From AP-15 sp035538335 (GTDB lineage: Bacteria > Pseudomonadota > Alphaproteobacteria > ATCC43930 > CGMCC-115725), in contig DATLKN010000058.1 in NCBI GenBank assembly GCA_035538335.1, positions 31,476 to 95,475 of the forward strand: DNA of 64,000 nucleotides, given 5' to 3'. A model generated the notes under the pieces. That model was not told the DNA's origin. It saw nothing but the letters and a program-made list of their open reading frames with translations, and searched no databases. Each line of letters starts with the position of its first letter. The stretch's first letter is position 1. The translations under genes were made by a program, and so were the position numbers. This document shows, piece by piece, positions 8,725 to 18,097 of this stretch.

Positions 8725-8918
8725 CGCCCGAGTTGAGCCCGCTGGCGCGCGCCCTCCGCCGAGAGATCGAGGCCCGCCCGCAGCAATTTCACGAGCTCGC
8801 CGACGCGCATCGCGACGCCGCCTGGCCCGATTTCCTGCGCGCCTGGGGCGAGTTGCGCCGCGCCGGCATCCTCGGCCGCGACGAAGACGGCAATTACCGG
8901 ATCGAAGTTCGCCAATGA
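8721..8918 (+). CDS. Small partner protein of UbiD-like decarboxylase (hypothetical)
   Basis: A 65-residue protein whose ATG overlaps the UbiD stop codon (ATGA), so it is translationally coupled. It is rich in Arg, Glu and Ala and predicted helical, with the stretch WPDFLRAWGELRRAGILGRD resembling a small helix-turn-helix or subunit module. No named family is recognised with certainty. The coupling suggests a small subunit or regulator of the decarboxylase. Confidence 0.65.
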   Translation: MTPELSPLARALRREIEARPQQFHELADAHRDAAWPDFLRAWGELRRAGILGRDEDGNYRIEVRQ

Positions 8919-8967
8919 GACAGTGTGGCAGTGAGAACCGCGCCGGCCATCTCGCGGCCTCCCCGTC

Positions 8968-9126
8968 TTACTGGTTTTCTCGCGGCGCTGGGCCCATGAC
9001 ACGGTTGTTGTACTTCGCCGCGTCCATATAGAGCTTGTCGAGTTCGCCAATCGCAACACCGGTGCCGGCACCTCGACCTCGCCCGTCCATGGCGGCAAGC
9101 TCGGCAGCGGCCGATAACAGCAGCAC
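8968..9126 (-). CDS. Possible small ORF or gene remnant
   Basis: On the minus strand a 52-codon frame with GTG start (or an ATG at 9091) ends with the residues LDKLYMDAAKYNNRVMGPAP, which read like real coding sequence. No ribosome site is clear, and no family is recognised. It sits in the 473-bp gap between the UbiD partner and the response regulator. The remainder of that gap shows nothing clear apart from presumed promoter DNA for the regulator. Confidence 0.25.
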   Translation of the reverse strand: MLLLSAAAELAAMDGRGRGAGTGVAIGELDKLYMDAAKYNNRVMGPAPRENQ

Positions 9127-9391
9127 TTTACTGGCGGAAATTCAGCACATTCATTGGGCAGGCCGGCGAGGTCGGCCCGCCCTCCCGCGTTGTCCCCCGC
9201 CTCGGCCCGACATGATTTCGACCGGCGGATCGGGTGACCGCGCCGCGGCCACGCAGAGAGCGAGATCCGGGCCCGACAAAAGTTACGTGCGGCTGCAACA
9301 CAACCAGCGCAGCCGCGTTAACACGCGTGAGGAGCGCCCCAACGATCGCGTCGGCCCAGGATCCGGGGCGGAGGCGGCGAGGTCACGGCTC

Positions 9392-10108
9392 ATGAACGAC
9401 AACAACCACGTCGTGATCGTCGATGACGAACGCGACATTTGCGAGGTCGTCGAGAACTATCTTTCGGCGGAGGGCTACCGGGTTACCGCGGCGAACGACG
9501 CGACCGGACTGCGGCGAATCATGGCGCAATCCCCGCCCGCCCTGGTGATCCTCGATCTGATGCTGCCGGGCGAGGACGGGCTGACCGTCGCGCGCTCGCT
9601 GCGCGAGGATTCGAACCTTGGCATCATCATGCTGACCGGGCGCAGCGATCCCGTCGACCGGATCATCGGCCTCGAGATGGGCGCCGACGACTATCTGCCG
9701 AAGCCGTTCCATTTGCGCGAGCTGCTGGCGCGCGTGAAAAGCGTCATGCGGCGGGTATCCAGAGGTGTCGAGACCGGCACCCCGCCGCGGCCGCGGGCGA
9801 GCTTTCAAGGATGGCTGCTCGACCTGTCGAGCCGCGATCTGGTATCGCCCTCCGGCGAGGAAGTGCGCCTCACGACGGGCGAATTCGACCTGCTCGCCGC
9901 CTTCGTCGCGAATGCGAAGCAGGTGCTGACGCGCGACCGGCTGCTCGATCTGGCGCGCAACCGAGAAGCGGGGCCGTTCGACCGCACCATCGACGTGCAG
10001 GTCGGCCGCCTCAGGCGCAAGCTCGGCGACGACCCGCAGCGGCCGACAATGATCAAGACGGTGCGGGGCAGCGGCTACATCTTCACCCCGAGGGTCGACA
10101 TCTCCTGA
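9392..10108 (+). CDS. OmpR-family two-component response regulator
   Basis: A 238-residue regulator. The receiver domain (about 1-120) has the acidic pair in VIVDDERD, the phospho-acceptor Asp near residue 55 in LVILDLMLPG and the Lys in YLPKPF. The C-terminal winged helix (about 135-235) ends with the typical VRGSGYIFTP. The ATG at 9392 is chosen because the receiver fold begins here, although the frame is open further upstream. No histidine kinase gene is adjacent, so the partner is elsewhere. Targets are unknown; the ABC-like and stress genes downstream lie on the opposite strand. Confidence 0.9.
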   Translation: MNDNNHVVIVDDERDICEVVENYLSAEGYRVTAANDATGLRRIMAQSPPALVILDLMLPGEDGLTVARSLREDSNLGIIMLTGRSDPVDRIIGLEMGADDYLPKPFHLRELLARVKSVMRRVSRGVETGTPPRPRASFQGWLLDLSSRDLVSPSGEEVRLTTGEFDLLAAFVANAKQVLTRDRLLDLARNREAGPFDRTIDVQVGRLRRKLGDDPQRPTMIKTVRGSGYIFTPRVDIS

Positions 10109-10126
10109 ACGAGCCGCCCGTCGCGA

Positions 10127-10393
10127 TCAGTTCGGCGCGGCGGCTTCGGTGTGCGTCTCGCCATTGCGGATATGGTGGACGAAGGCCTTGCGGACATTGC
10201 CGAAGACGAGCGGGGCGACCTCCAGTGCCGCCAGCTCCGGATCCATCGTCGCCAGCGGCGGCATCGGGCCCACTTCCTGCAGCACACGCACCGAAAGCTC
10301 GCTTTCCGACGCGCCCTCGGCGCGCAGCCGGCCGCACGCCTCTTCGGCGATGCCGCGCGACTGGAACAGTCCGGCGACGATCTGGACAACCAT
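10127..10393 (-). CDS. Small conserved protein (hypothetical)
   Basis: An 88-residue protein with a strong GAGGAGG site ahead of the ATG. It begins MVVQIVAGLFQSRGIAEEAC and looks like a compact alpha/beta domain of the kind seen in general-stress or 'SPOR-like' small proteins. No family is recognised with confidence. It is convergent with the response regulator, whose stop is 18 bp away. Confidence 0.6.
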   Translation of the reverse strand: MVVQIVAGLFQSRGIAEEACGRLRAEGASESELSVRVLQEVGPMPPLATMDPELAALEVAPLVFGNVRKAFVHHIRNGETHTEAAAPN

Positions 10394-10547
10394 GCGATCC
10401 TCCTCTTCGATGCCGCGGGAACACCGGGGCGCCGCTCGAAGCCGCCAGCTTGGCCGCCTCCTTTTCGAAGATCCGGCCGCCGTGACGCGACGCCGTCCTG
10501 CCGCCGGCACCCTCTTTCCCAACTCGTCCGGCGGCGTTTTCGTTCCG

Positions 10548-11516
10548 CTAGCCGCTGTTGGCGGCGATCGGATCGGGGGCGTCGGTGACCGCCGCCTCGT
10601 CGAGGACACAAGCGATCAGCTGGTACTTGACCCGCGCATTGGTCAGGTCGCGAAAGAAATTGACGAGGTCGCCCCACGGATCGTTGATCCGGTTCAATCC
10701 CGAGATGAACGCCACCACCGTCCCGACCTCGATGCGATGGCGCAGCACGAACCAGCCGCCGACCAGCAGGATGCCGCCAATGCCCAGATGGTGAAGAAGG
10801 TTCATTAGGAAGTTCATCGAAAATTTGCGGCGAAAGATTTCCATGTTCAGCCGGTAGACATTGTTCACGCGCCGCTCGAATTCGTTCTCCGATTGACCGG
10901 GCACCCGGTCGGCAGTCTCGTTGACGATCTCGACGCTCAAATTGCGCAGTATCTGAATGCGCCTTTCCGTGCGCCGGTTGATCGCTTCCTGCAACAGGGG
11001 TACGAAGACGAATTGCGGCACGAATAGCGCAGCGCCGACGAGCGCCATCCACGGCTGCAGGTAGATCATGTAGCCGAAGACGCTGAGCAAAACTCCGGCG
11101 TGCAGCACGGGATCGGAAACCCCGGTGCCGATGAACCCGCCGACCGGCTCGACCTCGGCCAGAATAATCGAGAGGCCGAGCCCTTCCTTCCCGGCCTCGG
11201 CCCCCTTTGCCGGATGCCGCACCGCGACCGCGTAGGTATCGAGTCGCAGGCGCCGGTTCGCCGCCTCGCTGACTTTGCTGCGCCAGATGTTGAGCGCCAG
11301 CTTGCTGCCGCCCTGAGCGAGCGCGACGCCGGCATAGAGCGCGGCCAGCCATAATAGCGGCGCGATCTCTTGCTGCTGCAGCGCATCGTTGACGATCCGC
11401 CGCTGCAGCTCGAGAGGGGCCAAATCGAGCAGGAAGACGACAATCGACAGTGCCGCCAACCCGGCCTGTGCGCGCCCGCTGATCCGCCAGATGTAGCGGT
11501 AGAGGCTTCGCGGCAT
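10548..11516 (-). CDS. ABC transporter transmembrane domain protein without ATPase domain
   Basis: A 322-residue protein from the Met at 11516; in-frame Mets at 11567 and 11597 would add basic residues. It matches the type-1 ABC exporter membrane domain: several hydrophobic helices and the long helical loop RRTERRIQILRNLSVEIVNE. The protein ends soon after the last membrane helix, with no Walker A, signature or Walker B, and no ATPase gene is adjacent on either strand. Either the ATPase is supplied in trans, or the gene has lost its second half, or the protein has another role. The last residues (DAPDPIAANSG) look like a natural tail rather than a broken domain. Confidence 0.75.
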   Translation of the reverse strand: MPRSLYRYIWRISGRAQAGLAALSIVVFLLDLAPLELQRRIVNDALQQQEIAPLLWLAALYAGVALAQGGSKLALNIWRSKVSEAANRRLRLDTYAVAVRHPAKGAEAGKEGLGLSIILAEVEPVGGFIGTGVSDPVLHAGVLLSVFGYMIYLQPWMALVGAALFVPQFVFVPLLQEAINRRTERRIQILRNLSVEIVNETADRVPGQSENEFERRVNNVYRLNMEIFRRKFSMNFLMNLLHHLGIGGILLVGGWFVLRHRIEVGTVVAFISGLNRINDPWGDLVNFFRDLTNARVKYQLIACVLDEAAVTDAPDPIAANSG

Positions 11517-11780
11517 CGGTCGCGCCGCAACCCAACCGCGGCGGGGCCGGCGTCGGCGCGATGTCATGGCAGCCAATCGGCGCGGCGGCGCGCTCATTCG
11601 GCTGTACGCCGGCCCGCGCCCGCCGAGGCGAATTCCCGATCAGCCATGCCGTTTCTTTCGTCGAACCAGGTTGCTCGCTATCGGTTTCAACACGCCGGCC
11701 GCCAGCTGCGGTTCCGCGGTGGCGGCGGCGGATCTTTCGCCGGGAAGCGCTGTTTAGTCAGGAGAGAGGGAGGATACGTC

Positions 11781-11975
11781 ATGCGCACTTATCGAGCGCT
11801 CGCGATGCTGTGGGAAAAGTTCGACAAGGCGTGCACGAACGTCGCGGCGGGGCTCGACGAGCGCGATTACGAAATGGAGGAACGGGCGCCGCGGCCCAGT
11901 CCGACGATGCGCCCGCGCGACCGGCGACAGCCCACCGCCCCCCGACCGCGTCGAAACCGGACGCGTTCAGTCTGA
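11781..11975 (+). CDS. Small basic protein (hypothetical)
   Basis: A 64-residue frame with a good ribosome site (GGGAGGATACGTC before ATG). The N-terminal half is an amphipathic helix (MRTYRALAMLWEKFDKACTN) and the C-terminal half is rich in Arg and Pro. It overlaps the end of the convergent YihY gene by 9 bp. No family is recognised. Confidence 0.45.
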   Translation: MRTYRALAMLWEKFDKACTNVAAGLDERDYEMEERAPRPSPTMRPRDRRQPTAPRPRRNRTRSV

Positions 11976-12890
11976 GTTCCTCGCGCCGACCTGGCCGCGC
12001 CTGCGCCTCTCCAGGATCGAGTCGAGTTCCGCCCCGGCCACAATGATGAAGGCCGTCAGATACAACCACAACAGCAGCACGACGACCGCCCCTAAAGAGC
12101 CGTAGGTGCGATCGTAGGAAGCGAAGCGGCTGACGTAGAGCGAGAACCCGCCCGAGCCGATGATCCACAACAGGGTCGCGAGGATCGCGCCGGGGCTGAT
12201 CCACCTGAAATCGGCGCTGCTGCGGCGCGGTGCAACGCGGTAGATGATCGCCAGCCCGACGACACCGAGCAGAGCCAGCATCGGCCAGCGGTAGAAATCG
12301 GCTGCTTCGCGCCAGAAGGGTGGCAGTGCGTGCGTTGCGAGCGCAGCCGGCACGACGACGACGAGCAGCAGCGACGAGCAGCCGAAGAGGATCAGCCCCG
12401 CCGTCAGCGCGGCTGCGACGAGATAGAATTCGACGATGCCGCGATCGTCCTCGCGGTCGTGCGCGAGGGTCAGCGCCTGCATCAGGACGCCGGTGCCGCT
12501 CATGGAGCTCCACACGCCGAGCGCGAGGCTGGCGAGCAGCGCCAGACCCAGCTTTGCCGGCGCGGCGGAGACGATCGCCACAAGCTGATGCGACAATAAT
12601 AGAGCGGCCTCGCGCGGCAGCACCCAGCCCAGCGAAGACAACAGCGTGCCGACCGCGGTCGGATCGGCGACCAGGCCGTAGAGCGAGATCAGCGCCGACA
12701 GGCCGGGAAAGATCGACAACAGCGCGTAGAAGGCCACTGCGGCGGCCATCATCGACACGTGGTCGCGGCCGATTTCGACCGCCACCTGCCGCAGCACCGC
12801 TAACCAGCCCGCGCTGCTTCGCTCCGTCCGCCGGACCACCGCGCGGGCGATCCGCTCGCCGAGGCGATAGATCTCGCCGCCGTCCGGCAT
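11967..12890 (-). CDS. YihY/BrkB family inner-membrane protein
   Basis: A 307-residue protein from the Met at 12890, which follows a GAGGAATGAG ribosome site. It has the family signature MMAAAVAFYALLSIFPGLSALISL near residues 48-71 and about six hydrophobic segments, ending in a basic cytosolic tail (ILERRRRGQVGARNSD). The YihY family (once annotated RNase BN or virulence factor BrkB) has no settled function; a transport or envelope role is usually proposed. Confidence 0.88.
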   Translation of the reverse strand: MPDGGEIYRLGERIARAVVRRTERSSAGWLAVLRQVAVEIGRDHVSMMAAAVAFYALLSIFPGLSALISLYGLVADPTAVGTLLSSLGWVLPREAALLLSHQLVAIVSAAPAKLGLALLASLALGVWSSMSGTGVLMQALTLAHDREDDRGIVEFYLVAAALTAGLILFGCSSLLLVVVVPAALATHALPPFWREAADFYRWPMLALLGVVGLAIIYRVAPRRSSADFRWISPGAILATLLWIIGSGGFSLYVSRFASYDRTYGSLGAVVVLLLWLYLTAFIIVAGAELDSILERRRRGQVGARNSD

Positions 12891-12911
12891 CTCATTCCTC
12901 CGCGGCCGCAC

Positions 12912-13363
12912 GCGAGCGTTACGGCTTCCCGGCCGCTCGTCGCGGTCAAAACTCGGCCGCCCTTATGCGCATTGCGCTCGCCGCCGGTTTTCGCCTGGCG
13001 ATGCGTGAGCCCTTGCATTTCCCCAACGGCCGCGTCCAGCGCGCGGTTCCGCGCCGCAAGCGGGCCGCGCCGCCGCCGCTGTTTATCTTGCAGATCCTGA
13101 AGACCGGACTGGCCCTCGCGGCGATTCGAATTCGAGCGCCGCGGTCGTTCCGCAAACGCAGGAGGAGGCAAAGGCAAAAGCCGCCGCCCTGCCCAGGGCC
13201 GGCGCGGGGAAACCGCCGCTCTCGTCGTCCCGGCGAAAGCCGTGACCCGCGGCAGACATGGATACCGGCTTACGCCGGTATGACAAGCAGTAGCCGTAGT
13301 TTGTTGCGGTTCCCGGCCAACAAACCACCGCGCTTCCGGCGAGAGCGCAGGGCTCTGGCCCCT
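12912..13363. other. Intergenic region with palindromic repeat
   Basis: About 450 bp between the YihY gene and the end of ku. Around 13219-13285 it carries a dispersed-repeat-like element: CGTCCCGGCGAAAGCCG followed by the perfect stem ATACCGGC-TTAC-GCCGGTAT (13262-13281). Such elements are common between genes in alphaproteobacteria and may end transcripts. No convincing gene was found in the rest. Confidence 0.55.
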
Positions 13364-14326
13364 TTACGCCTTCCTGCGCCGCGGCGCAGCCCGCTCGGGC
13401 GCGTCTTCCGGCTTGCGGCGCTTGCCCGGCGCCGGCTCGGCGGCGGCGCCCTCCCTCGCGTCGCGTCCGCCCGCGACCGGCAGCAGCAGCGCCGCCTGAC
13501 GCCGGTCGCCGCCCGCCTTGGCGCGGCCCTTCTCGGCGCCTTTCGCCGCCGGGCGGCCGGTTTCCTGCGCCAGGCTGCGCTTCAAGGCATCCATCAGATT
13601 GATGACCTTCGGCGGCTCGGCGACGGGCGGCGCCGTACCGATGGCCTCGCCCTTGACCTTGCTCGCGACCAGTTCGTGCAGCGCGTCCTGATAGCGGTCG
13701 CGGAAGCTCTCGGGCTCGAACTCGCCGGCCTTCCGCTCGATGATCGTCTCGGCGAGCGCCACCATGTCCGGATCGATCTTGCCGGTGACGGCGCCGAACT
13801 CGGCGGGCCGGACCTCGTCGGCGCTGCGCAGCATCGACATCAAGAGCCCCGACTGGCGCGGCTCGACGAGCACCAGCCGCTCGCGGTTCGAGATCGTGAT
13901 GCGGCCGATCCCGACCTTGTTCTTCTTTTCCATCGCTTCGCCGATGACGCGGAACGTCTCGGCCGCGAGCTGGCCGTCCGGATAGACGTAATAGGGCGAG
14001 TCGAGGTAGATCGGGTCCACCTTGTCGCGATCGACGAAGCGGTCGAGCTCGATCGTTTTCGAGCTGTCGATCTGCAGGTTTTTCAATTCCTCGTCGGTGA
14101 CCGTGACATAGCGGCCGCGGTCGAACTCGTAGCCTTTTTCGATCTGGTCGCGCTCGACGACGTCGCCGGTCTCGGCATCCACCAGCTGCTGCCGCACCCG
14201 GTTGCCGGTCGCGGCGTTCAGCTGATGCAGGCGGATGCGCTTAGCCTCGGTCGCCGCCGGCGACAGATAGATCGGACAGGTGACGAGCGAGAGTCGCAGA
14301 AACCCGCTCCAACTTGCTCTCGGCAT
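13364..14326 (-). CDS. ku: Ku protein (non-homologous end joining)
   Basis: A 320-residue bacterial Ku, a ring-shaped homodimer that threads onto DNA double-strand ends and recruits LigD. The family opening MPRASWSGFLRLSLVTCPIYL follows a GAGGAGA ribosome site, so the start at 14326 is firm. Core motifs include EFDRGRYVTVTDEEL and IELDRFVDRDKVDPIYLDSPYY. The C-terminal 60 residues are rich in Lys, Arg, Ala and Pro, as in proteobacterial Ku tails that bind DNA. ligD lies 90 bp upstream on the same strand, so both NHEJ factors are likely co-transcribed. Confidence 0.95.
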   Translation of the reverse strand: MPRASWSGFLRLSLVTCPIYLSPAATEAKRIRLHQLNAATGNRVRQQLVDAETGDVVERDQIEKGYEFDRGRYVTVTDEELKNLQIDSSKTIELDRFVDRDKVDPIYLDSPYYVYPDGQLAAETFRVIGEAMEKKNKVGIGRITISNRERLVLVEPRQSGLLMSMLRSADEVRPAEFGAVTGKIDPDMVALAETIIERKAGEFEPESFRDRYQDALHELVASKVKGEAIGTAPPVAEPPKVINLMDALKRSLAQETGRPAAKGAEKGRAKAGGDRRQAALLLPVAGGRDAREGAAAEPAPGKRRKPEDAPERAAPRRRKA

Positions 14327-14416
14327 TATCTTTCTCCTCGGCCGCTGCTGCGGCGCTTTGGCGCAACGAAGCCACATCGCGGCGCGCTTCGCAACAGCGA
14401 ACGCGCGGGCCGCGGC

Positions 14417-16966
14417 TCAGATCCCGATGCGCCGGCGCAATGCCGCGCCCAGCGTTTGCGAACAATCCGCCATCTCGGCCCACGGGTCGGCCTGCATCGC
14501 GGCGAGGCGTCCGGGCACGCTGGCGAGCGTCAAATCGGCGGCGCGGATGCCCCTCTCGACTTCATGCCAGGAGACCGGCGTCGATACCGGCGCCCCCGGC
14601 CGGGCACGCGGCGAATAGGCGCCGACCGCCGTCGCGCCGCGCGTGTTGCGCAGATAATCGATATAGATGCGGCCCTTGCGCGCGCGCTTCGCCATGTTGG
14701 CGGTGAACTGGTCCGGGAACTGGTCGGCGAGGCTGTCCGCCACCCATTTGCTGAACACTTTGACGGCGTCCCAGCCGAGCTTCGGCGCGAGCGGCACGAC
14801 GACATGCAGGCCCTTGCCGCCCGTCGTCTTGACGAAGCTCCGCAGGCCGATCGCGAGCAGCGCCTCATGCAAGCCGATCGCCGCCTCGGCGATCCGCGTC
14901 CAGGGAACGCCTTCGTCCGGATCGAGGTCGAGCGTCACCCGGTCCGGCTTTTCGAGCGCCGCCGCCGTCGCGCCCCAGGGGTGGATTTCCAGCACGTCCA
15001 TCTGGGCGAGCGCAACGAGGCCCGCCAGATTTTCGACAACGGGAAACGGCTCCGCTTCTCCGGCAACGGAGAGCCGCCGGATGGCCTGCGGCATTCCGGC
15101 GGCGACATGCTTTTGGTAGAAGCTCTTCTGGCCCGCCCCGCCGGGCACGCGAACGAGGGTCAGCGGCCGCTGCGCGAGTTGCGCCAGCGCCGGCCCGGCA
15201 ACCGCCTCCCAATAACGCGCGAGATCGAGCTTGGTCGCGTCGGGCTCGCGATAGAGCACCCGGTCGGGGTGGCTGAGCCGCACGCCGGCGACGATGATGC
15301 TGCCGTCGCGCGCCGGACGGACGGTCGCCGGGGCGGGCGGATCCGGCGCCGACGGATCGGCCGGCGCCGCGCTCTGCGGGTCGTAGACGACTTCCGCCGG
15401 GCTCTTGTCCTCCCGCAACCCCTCGAACGAGGCTTGCCGCAGCAGATTATCGTCCGTCCAGCCGGCGAAATTGACCTCAGCTACGAGCTGCGGCGCGCCC
15501 CAATGCGCGCCCTTGCGCGCCTCGCGCGGCACGTCGCGGGGCGGCTTTGCCTCGCCGAAGCCTTCGAGCCGCTCGCGCAGCCGCGTCAGCTGCGCCGCCG
15601 AAAAGCCGCTACCGGCGCGGCCGGCGTAATGCAGCGTTCCCTTGTCGTCGTAATAGCCGAGCAGCAGCGCGCCAAAGCCCTCGCGGCTGCCGGCCGGGTC
15701 GGTGAAACCGATGACGACGAATTCTTCCGTGTTGCGGAACTTGATCTTCAGCCAGTCGCCGCCGCGCCCCGAGCGATAGGGGCGGTCGCGCCGCTTCGAG
15801 ACGATGCCTTCAAGCTTGAAGCGCTTCGCTTCTTTCGCGAATTCGCGGCCCCGGCCCTGCTGATGGTCGCTGTAGCGCAGCATGCCTTGCGCGGCGTGCG
15901 GAACGATCTCGGCGAGCGCGGATTTGCGGTCGGCGAGCGCGGCGCCGGTCAAATCCATGCCGTCGCGATAGAGCAGATCGAAGGCGAAATAGACGAGCCC
16001 ATCGGCCTTTTTCGCGGCGATCGCATCCTGCAGCCGCGAGAAGCTCGTCGTGCCGTCGGGCGCGAAGGCGACGAGTTCGCCGTCGATCAGCGCGCTCTCG
16101 ACCGGCAGCACCGCGAGCGCGCGCCGCAGTTCGGGAAATTTCGCGGTCCAATCGAGCCCGTTGCGGGTGAAGAGCCGAACCTTGCCGCCGTCCAGGCGGG
16201 CGATGATGCGGTAGCCGTCGTATTTGATCTCGTGCAGCCAGTCCTCGCCCGCGGGCGCCTCTTTCGCGACGCTCGCAAGTTGCGGCGCAAGCTTTTCCGG
16301 CAGCGGCCCCTTGCGCGCGCCCGAAACGGCCCGCCGCGCCGGCGGCGCGATCTCGCCTTTTTCGCTGCTCCACATTCGGTCGCGATCCTCGGCGACCGTT
16401 TCGATCGAGCGTCCCGTCTCGACGCTGCGAGGATTGTCCGCGACGACGGCGTCGCCGCTGCCGGGCTTGGCGTCGTCGTCGCGCTCCTTGACGAGCAGCC
16501 AGTTCTTATCGCCGTCGCGGGCGTTGCGGCCGCGCAGCCGCAGGAGCATCCACTTGCCGTGCAGCTTTTCGCCGTCGAGGGCGAATTTGAGCATGCCCTT
16601 GGCATGCGCCGCGGCGGGATCAGGGTCGAGCGGCGTCCAGCTGCCGCGATCCCACAGAAGCACGGTGCCGCCGCCGTATTCGCCCTTCGGGATCACCCCC
16701 TCGAAGCCGGCATAATCGAGCGGGTGATCCTCGACCTCGACCGCGAGCCGCTTTTCCGCCGGATCGAGGCTCGGCCCTTTCGGCACCGCCCAGCTCTTCA
16801 TGACGCCGTCGAGTTCGAGGCGAAAATCATAGTGCAGCCGGCGGGCGGCATGTTTTTGCACGACAAAGGCAAGCGGCGCGGCCGTGGCTTTGCGGCGCGG
16901 CTTGCCGCCCGCCGGCTCGGGCGTTTTGCGAAAGTCGCGCTTCTTTCTGTATTCCTCGAGAGCCAT
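14417..16966 (-). CDS. ligD: ATP-dependent DNA ligase LigD (phosphoesterase-ligase-polymerase)
   Basis: An 849-residue three-domain NHEJ ligase. Order: 3'-phosphoesterase (about 1-190, with HYDFRLELDGVMKSW), ligase (about 220-520, adenylated Lys in HEIKYDGYRI near 247) and primase-like polymerase (about 560-849, beginning RLSHPDRVLYREPD). This PE-LIG-POL order is usual in proteobacteria; mycobacterial LigD differs. It trims, fills and seals DNA ends held by Ku. The Met at 16966 is preferred; an in-frame one at 16984 is possible. It forms a two-gene unit with ku. Confidence 0.95.
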   Translation of the reverse strand: MALEEYRKKRDFRKTPEPAGGKPRRKATAAPLAFVVQKHAARRLHYDFRLELDGVMKSWAVPKGPSLDPAEKRLAVEVEDHPLDYAGFEGVIPKGEYGGGTVLLWDRGSWTPLDPDPAAAHAKGMLKFALDGEKLHGKWMLLRLRGRNARDGDKNWLLVKERDDDAKPGSGDAVVADNPRSVETGRSIETVAEDRDRMWSSEKGEIAPPARRAVSGARKGPLPEKLAPQLASVAKEAPAGEDWLHEIKYDGYRIIARLDGGKVRLFTRNGLDWTAKFPELRRALAVLPVESALIDGELVAFAPDGTTSFSRLQDAIAAKKADGLVYFAFDLLYRDGMDLTGAALADRKSALAEIVPHAAQGMLRYSDHQQGRGREFAKEAKRFKLEGIVSKRRDRPYRSGRGGDWLKIKFRNTEEFVVIGFTDPAGSREGFGALLLGYYDDKGTLHYAGRAGSGFSAAQLTRLRERLEGFGEAKPPRDVPREARKGAHWGAPQLVAEVNFAGWTDDNLLRQASFEGLREDKSPAEVVYDPQSAAPADPSAPDPPAPATVRPARDGSIIVAGVRLSHPDRVLYREPDATKLDLARYWEAVAGPALAQLAQRPLTLVRVPGGAGQKSFYQKHVAAGMPQAIRRLSVAGEAEPFPVVENLAGLVALAQMDVLEIHPWGATAAALEKPDRVTLDLDPDEGVPWTRIAEAAIGLHEALLAIGLRSFVKTTGGKGLHVVVPLAPKLGWDAVKVFSKWVADSLADQFPDQFTANMAKRARKGRIYIDYLRNTRGATAVGAYSPRARPGAPVSTPVSWHEVERGIRAADLTLASVPGRLAAMQADPWAEMADCSQTLGAALRRRIGI

Positions 16967-17083
16967 TGCGTCAGGCAATCGCAAAAGCGGTTTTCCGTGG
17001 CTATCCTTACCCGATAAACGGCTGGCACGGCAGATCGACGCCGCGACGGCCGGTTGATATCCGGCGCGGACTTATGCCGCTCG

Positions 17084-18097
17084 TCAGTGATAACCGATGT
17101 CGGCGCGCACCTTGCCGCGGAACACCCAATACGACCAGCCGGTGTACATCAGGATGACCGGCAGCAGGAACATCGTGCCGAGCCCGAGAAAAGCCTGCGT
17201 GCTCGGCGAGGACGCGGCCTGCCAGAGCGTAAATTTGTAAGGCACGATCATCGGCCACAGGCTGATCGAGATGCCGATGTAGGAGAGCAGAAAAAGGCCG
17301 ATTGCGGCGACGAAGGGCGCCGCCTCCGAGCGGCCGCCGAGCGCGCGCCATTCGCCGTAGGCGAAGAGCGCCGTCAGGATCGGCACCGGCGAGAGGAAGG
17401 CAATGTCGGGCCAGGCGAACCAGCGCTGGGCGATCGCCGGCTCAAGCAACGGCGTCCACAGGCTCACCGCCGCGATCGCGGCGACGACGCCGATGAGGCA
17501 CCGGCGTCCGAGCCGGCGCGCCCAATCCTGCAGCTCGCCCTCGGTCTTCAGCACCAGCCAGCCGGCCCCGAGCAGGCCGTAGCCGAAGACGAGCGCGAAG
17601 CCGGTGAAGAGCGAAAACGGCGTGAAGCAGTCGAAGGAGCCGCCGCTGTAATGCCGCCCCACCGTCTTGAACCCCTGGGTGAAGGCACCGAGCACGACGC
17701 CCTGCGCAAAGGTCGCGACCGCCGAGCCGTAGCAGAAGGCGTGGTCCCAAACCGTGCGATGCTCGGCGTCCTTGTAGCGAAACTCGAAGGCGACGCCGCG
17801 GAAGACGAGCGCCAGCAACATCACCAGGATCGGAAAATAGACGGCGGGCAAAATGATCGAAAAGGCGAGCGGAAACGCCGCGAGAAGCCCCATGCCGCCG
17901 AGCACGAGCCAGGTCTCATTGCCGTCCCAGACGGGCGCGATCGAATTCATCACGAGATTGCGCGAGGGCAGATCGGGCGCGAAGCCGTAGAGGATGCCGA
18001 CGCCGAGGTCGAAGCCGTCGAGCAGCACGTAGAAGAAGACGCCGAGGCCGAGAATGGCGGCCCACAGCGGCACGAGATCGAGAAGGGGTCCGTTCAT
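17084..18097 (-). CDS. cydB: Cytochrome bd-type quinol oxidase subunit II
   Basis: A 337-residue membrane protein. Family features are the opening LWAAILGLGVFFYVLLDGFDLGVGIL, the APVWDGNETWLV motif and about eight to nine hydrophobic segments. It overlaps the end of the subunit I gene by 4 bp (ATGA). Together they form a terminal oxidase that reduces O2 with quinol electrons without pumping protons. No CydX-like small ORF was found downstream of it, which fits the cyanide-insensitive (CIO) branch. Confidence 0.93.
   Translation of the reverse strand: MNGPLLDLVPLWAAILGLGVFFYVLLDGFDLGVGILYGFAPDLPSRNLVMNSIAPVWDGNETWLVLGGMGLLAAFPLAFSIILPAVYFPILVMLLALVFRGVAFEFRYKDAEHRTVWDHAFCYGSAVATFAQGVVLGAFTQGFKTVGRHYSGGSFDCFTPFSLFTGFALVFGYGLLGAGWLVLKTEGELQDWARRLGRRCLIGVVAAIAAVSLWTPLLEPAIAQRWFAWPDIAFLSPVPILTALFAYGEWRALGGRSEAAPFVAAIGLFLLSYIGISISLWPMIVPYKFTLWQAASSPSTQAFLGLGTMFLLPVILMYTGWSYWVFRGKVRADIGYH

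Noticed and set aside
12320..17017. A 1565-codon open frame on the plus strand
   Set aside because: It runs antisense to YihY, ku and ligD, which have firm family matches. Its product is Arg/Ala-rich without domains, a common effect of high-GC codon use.
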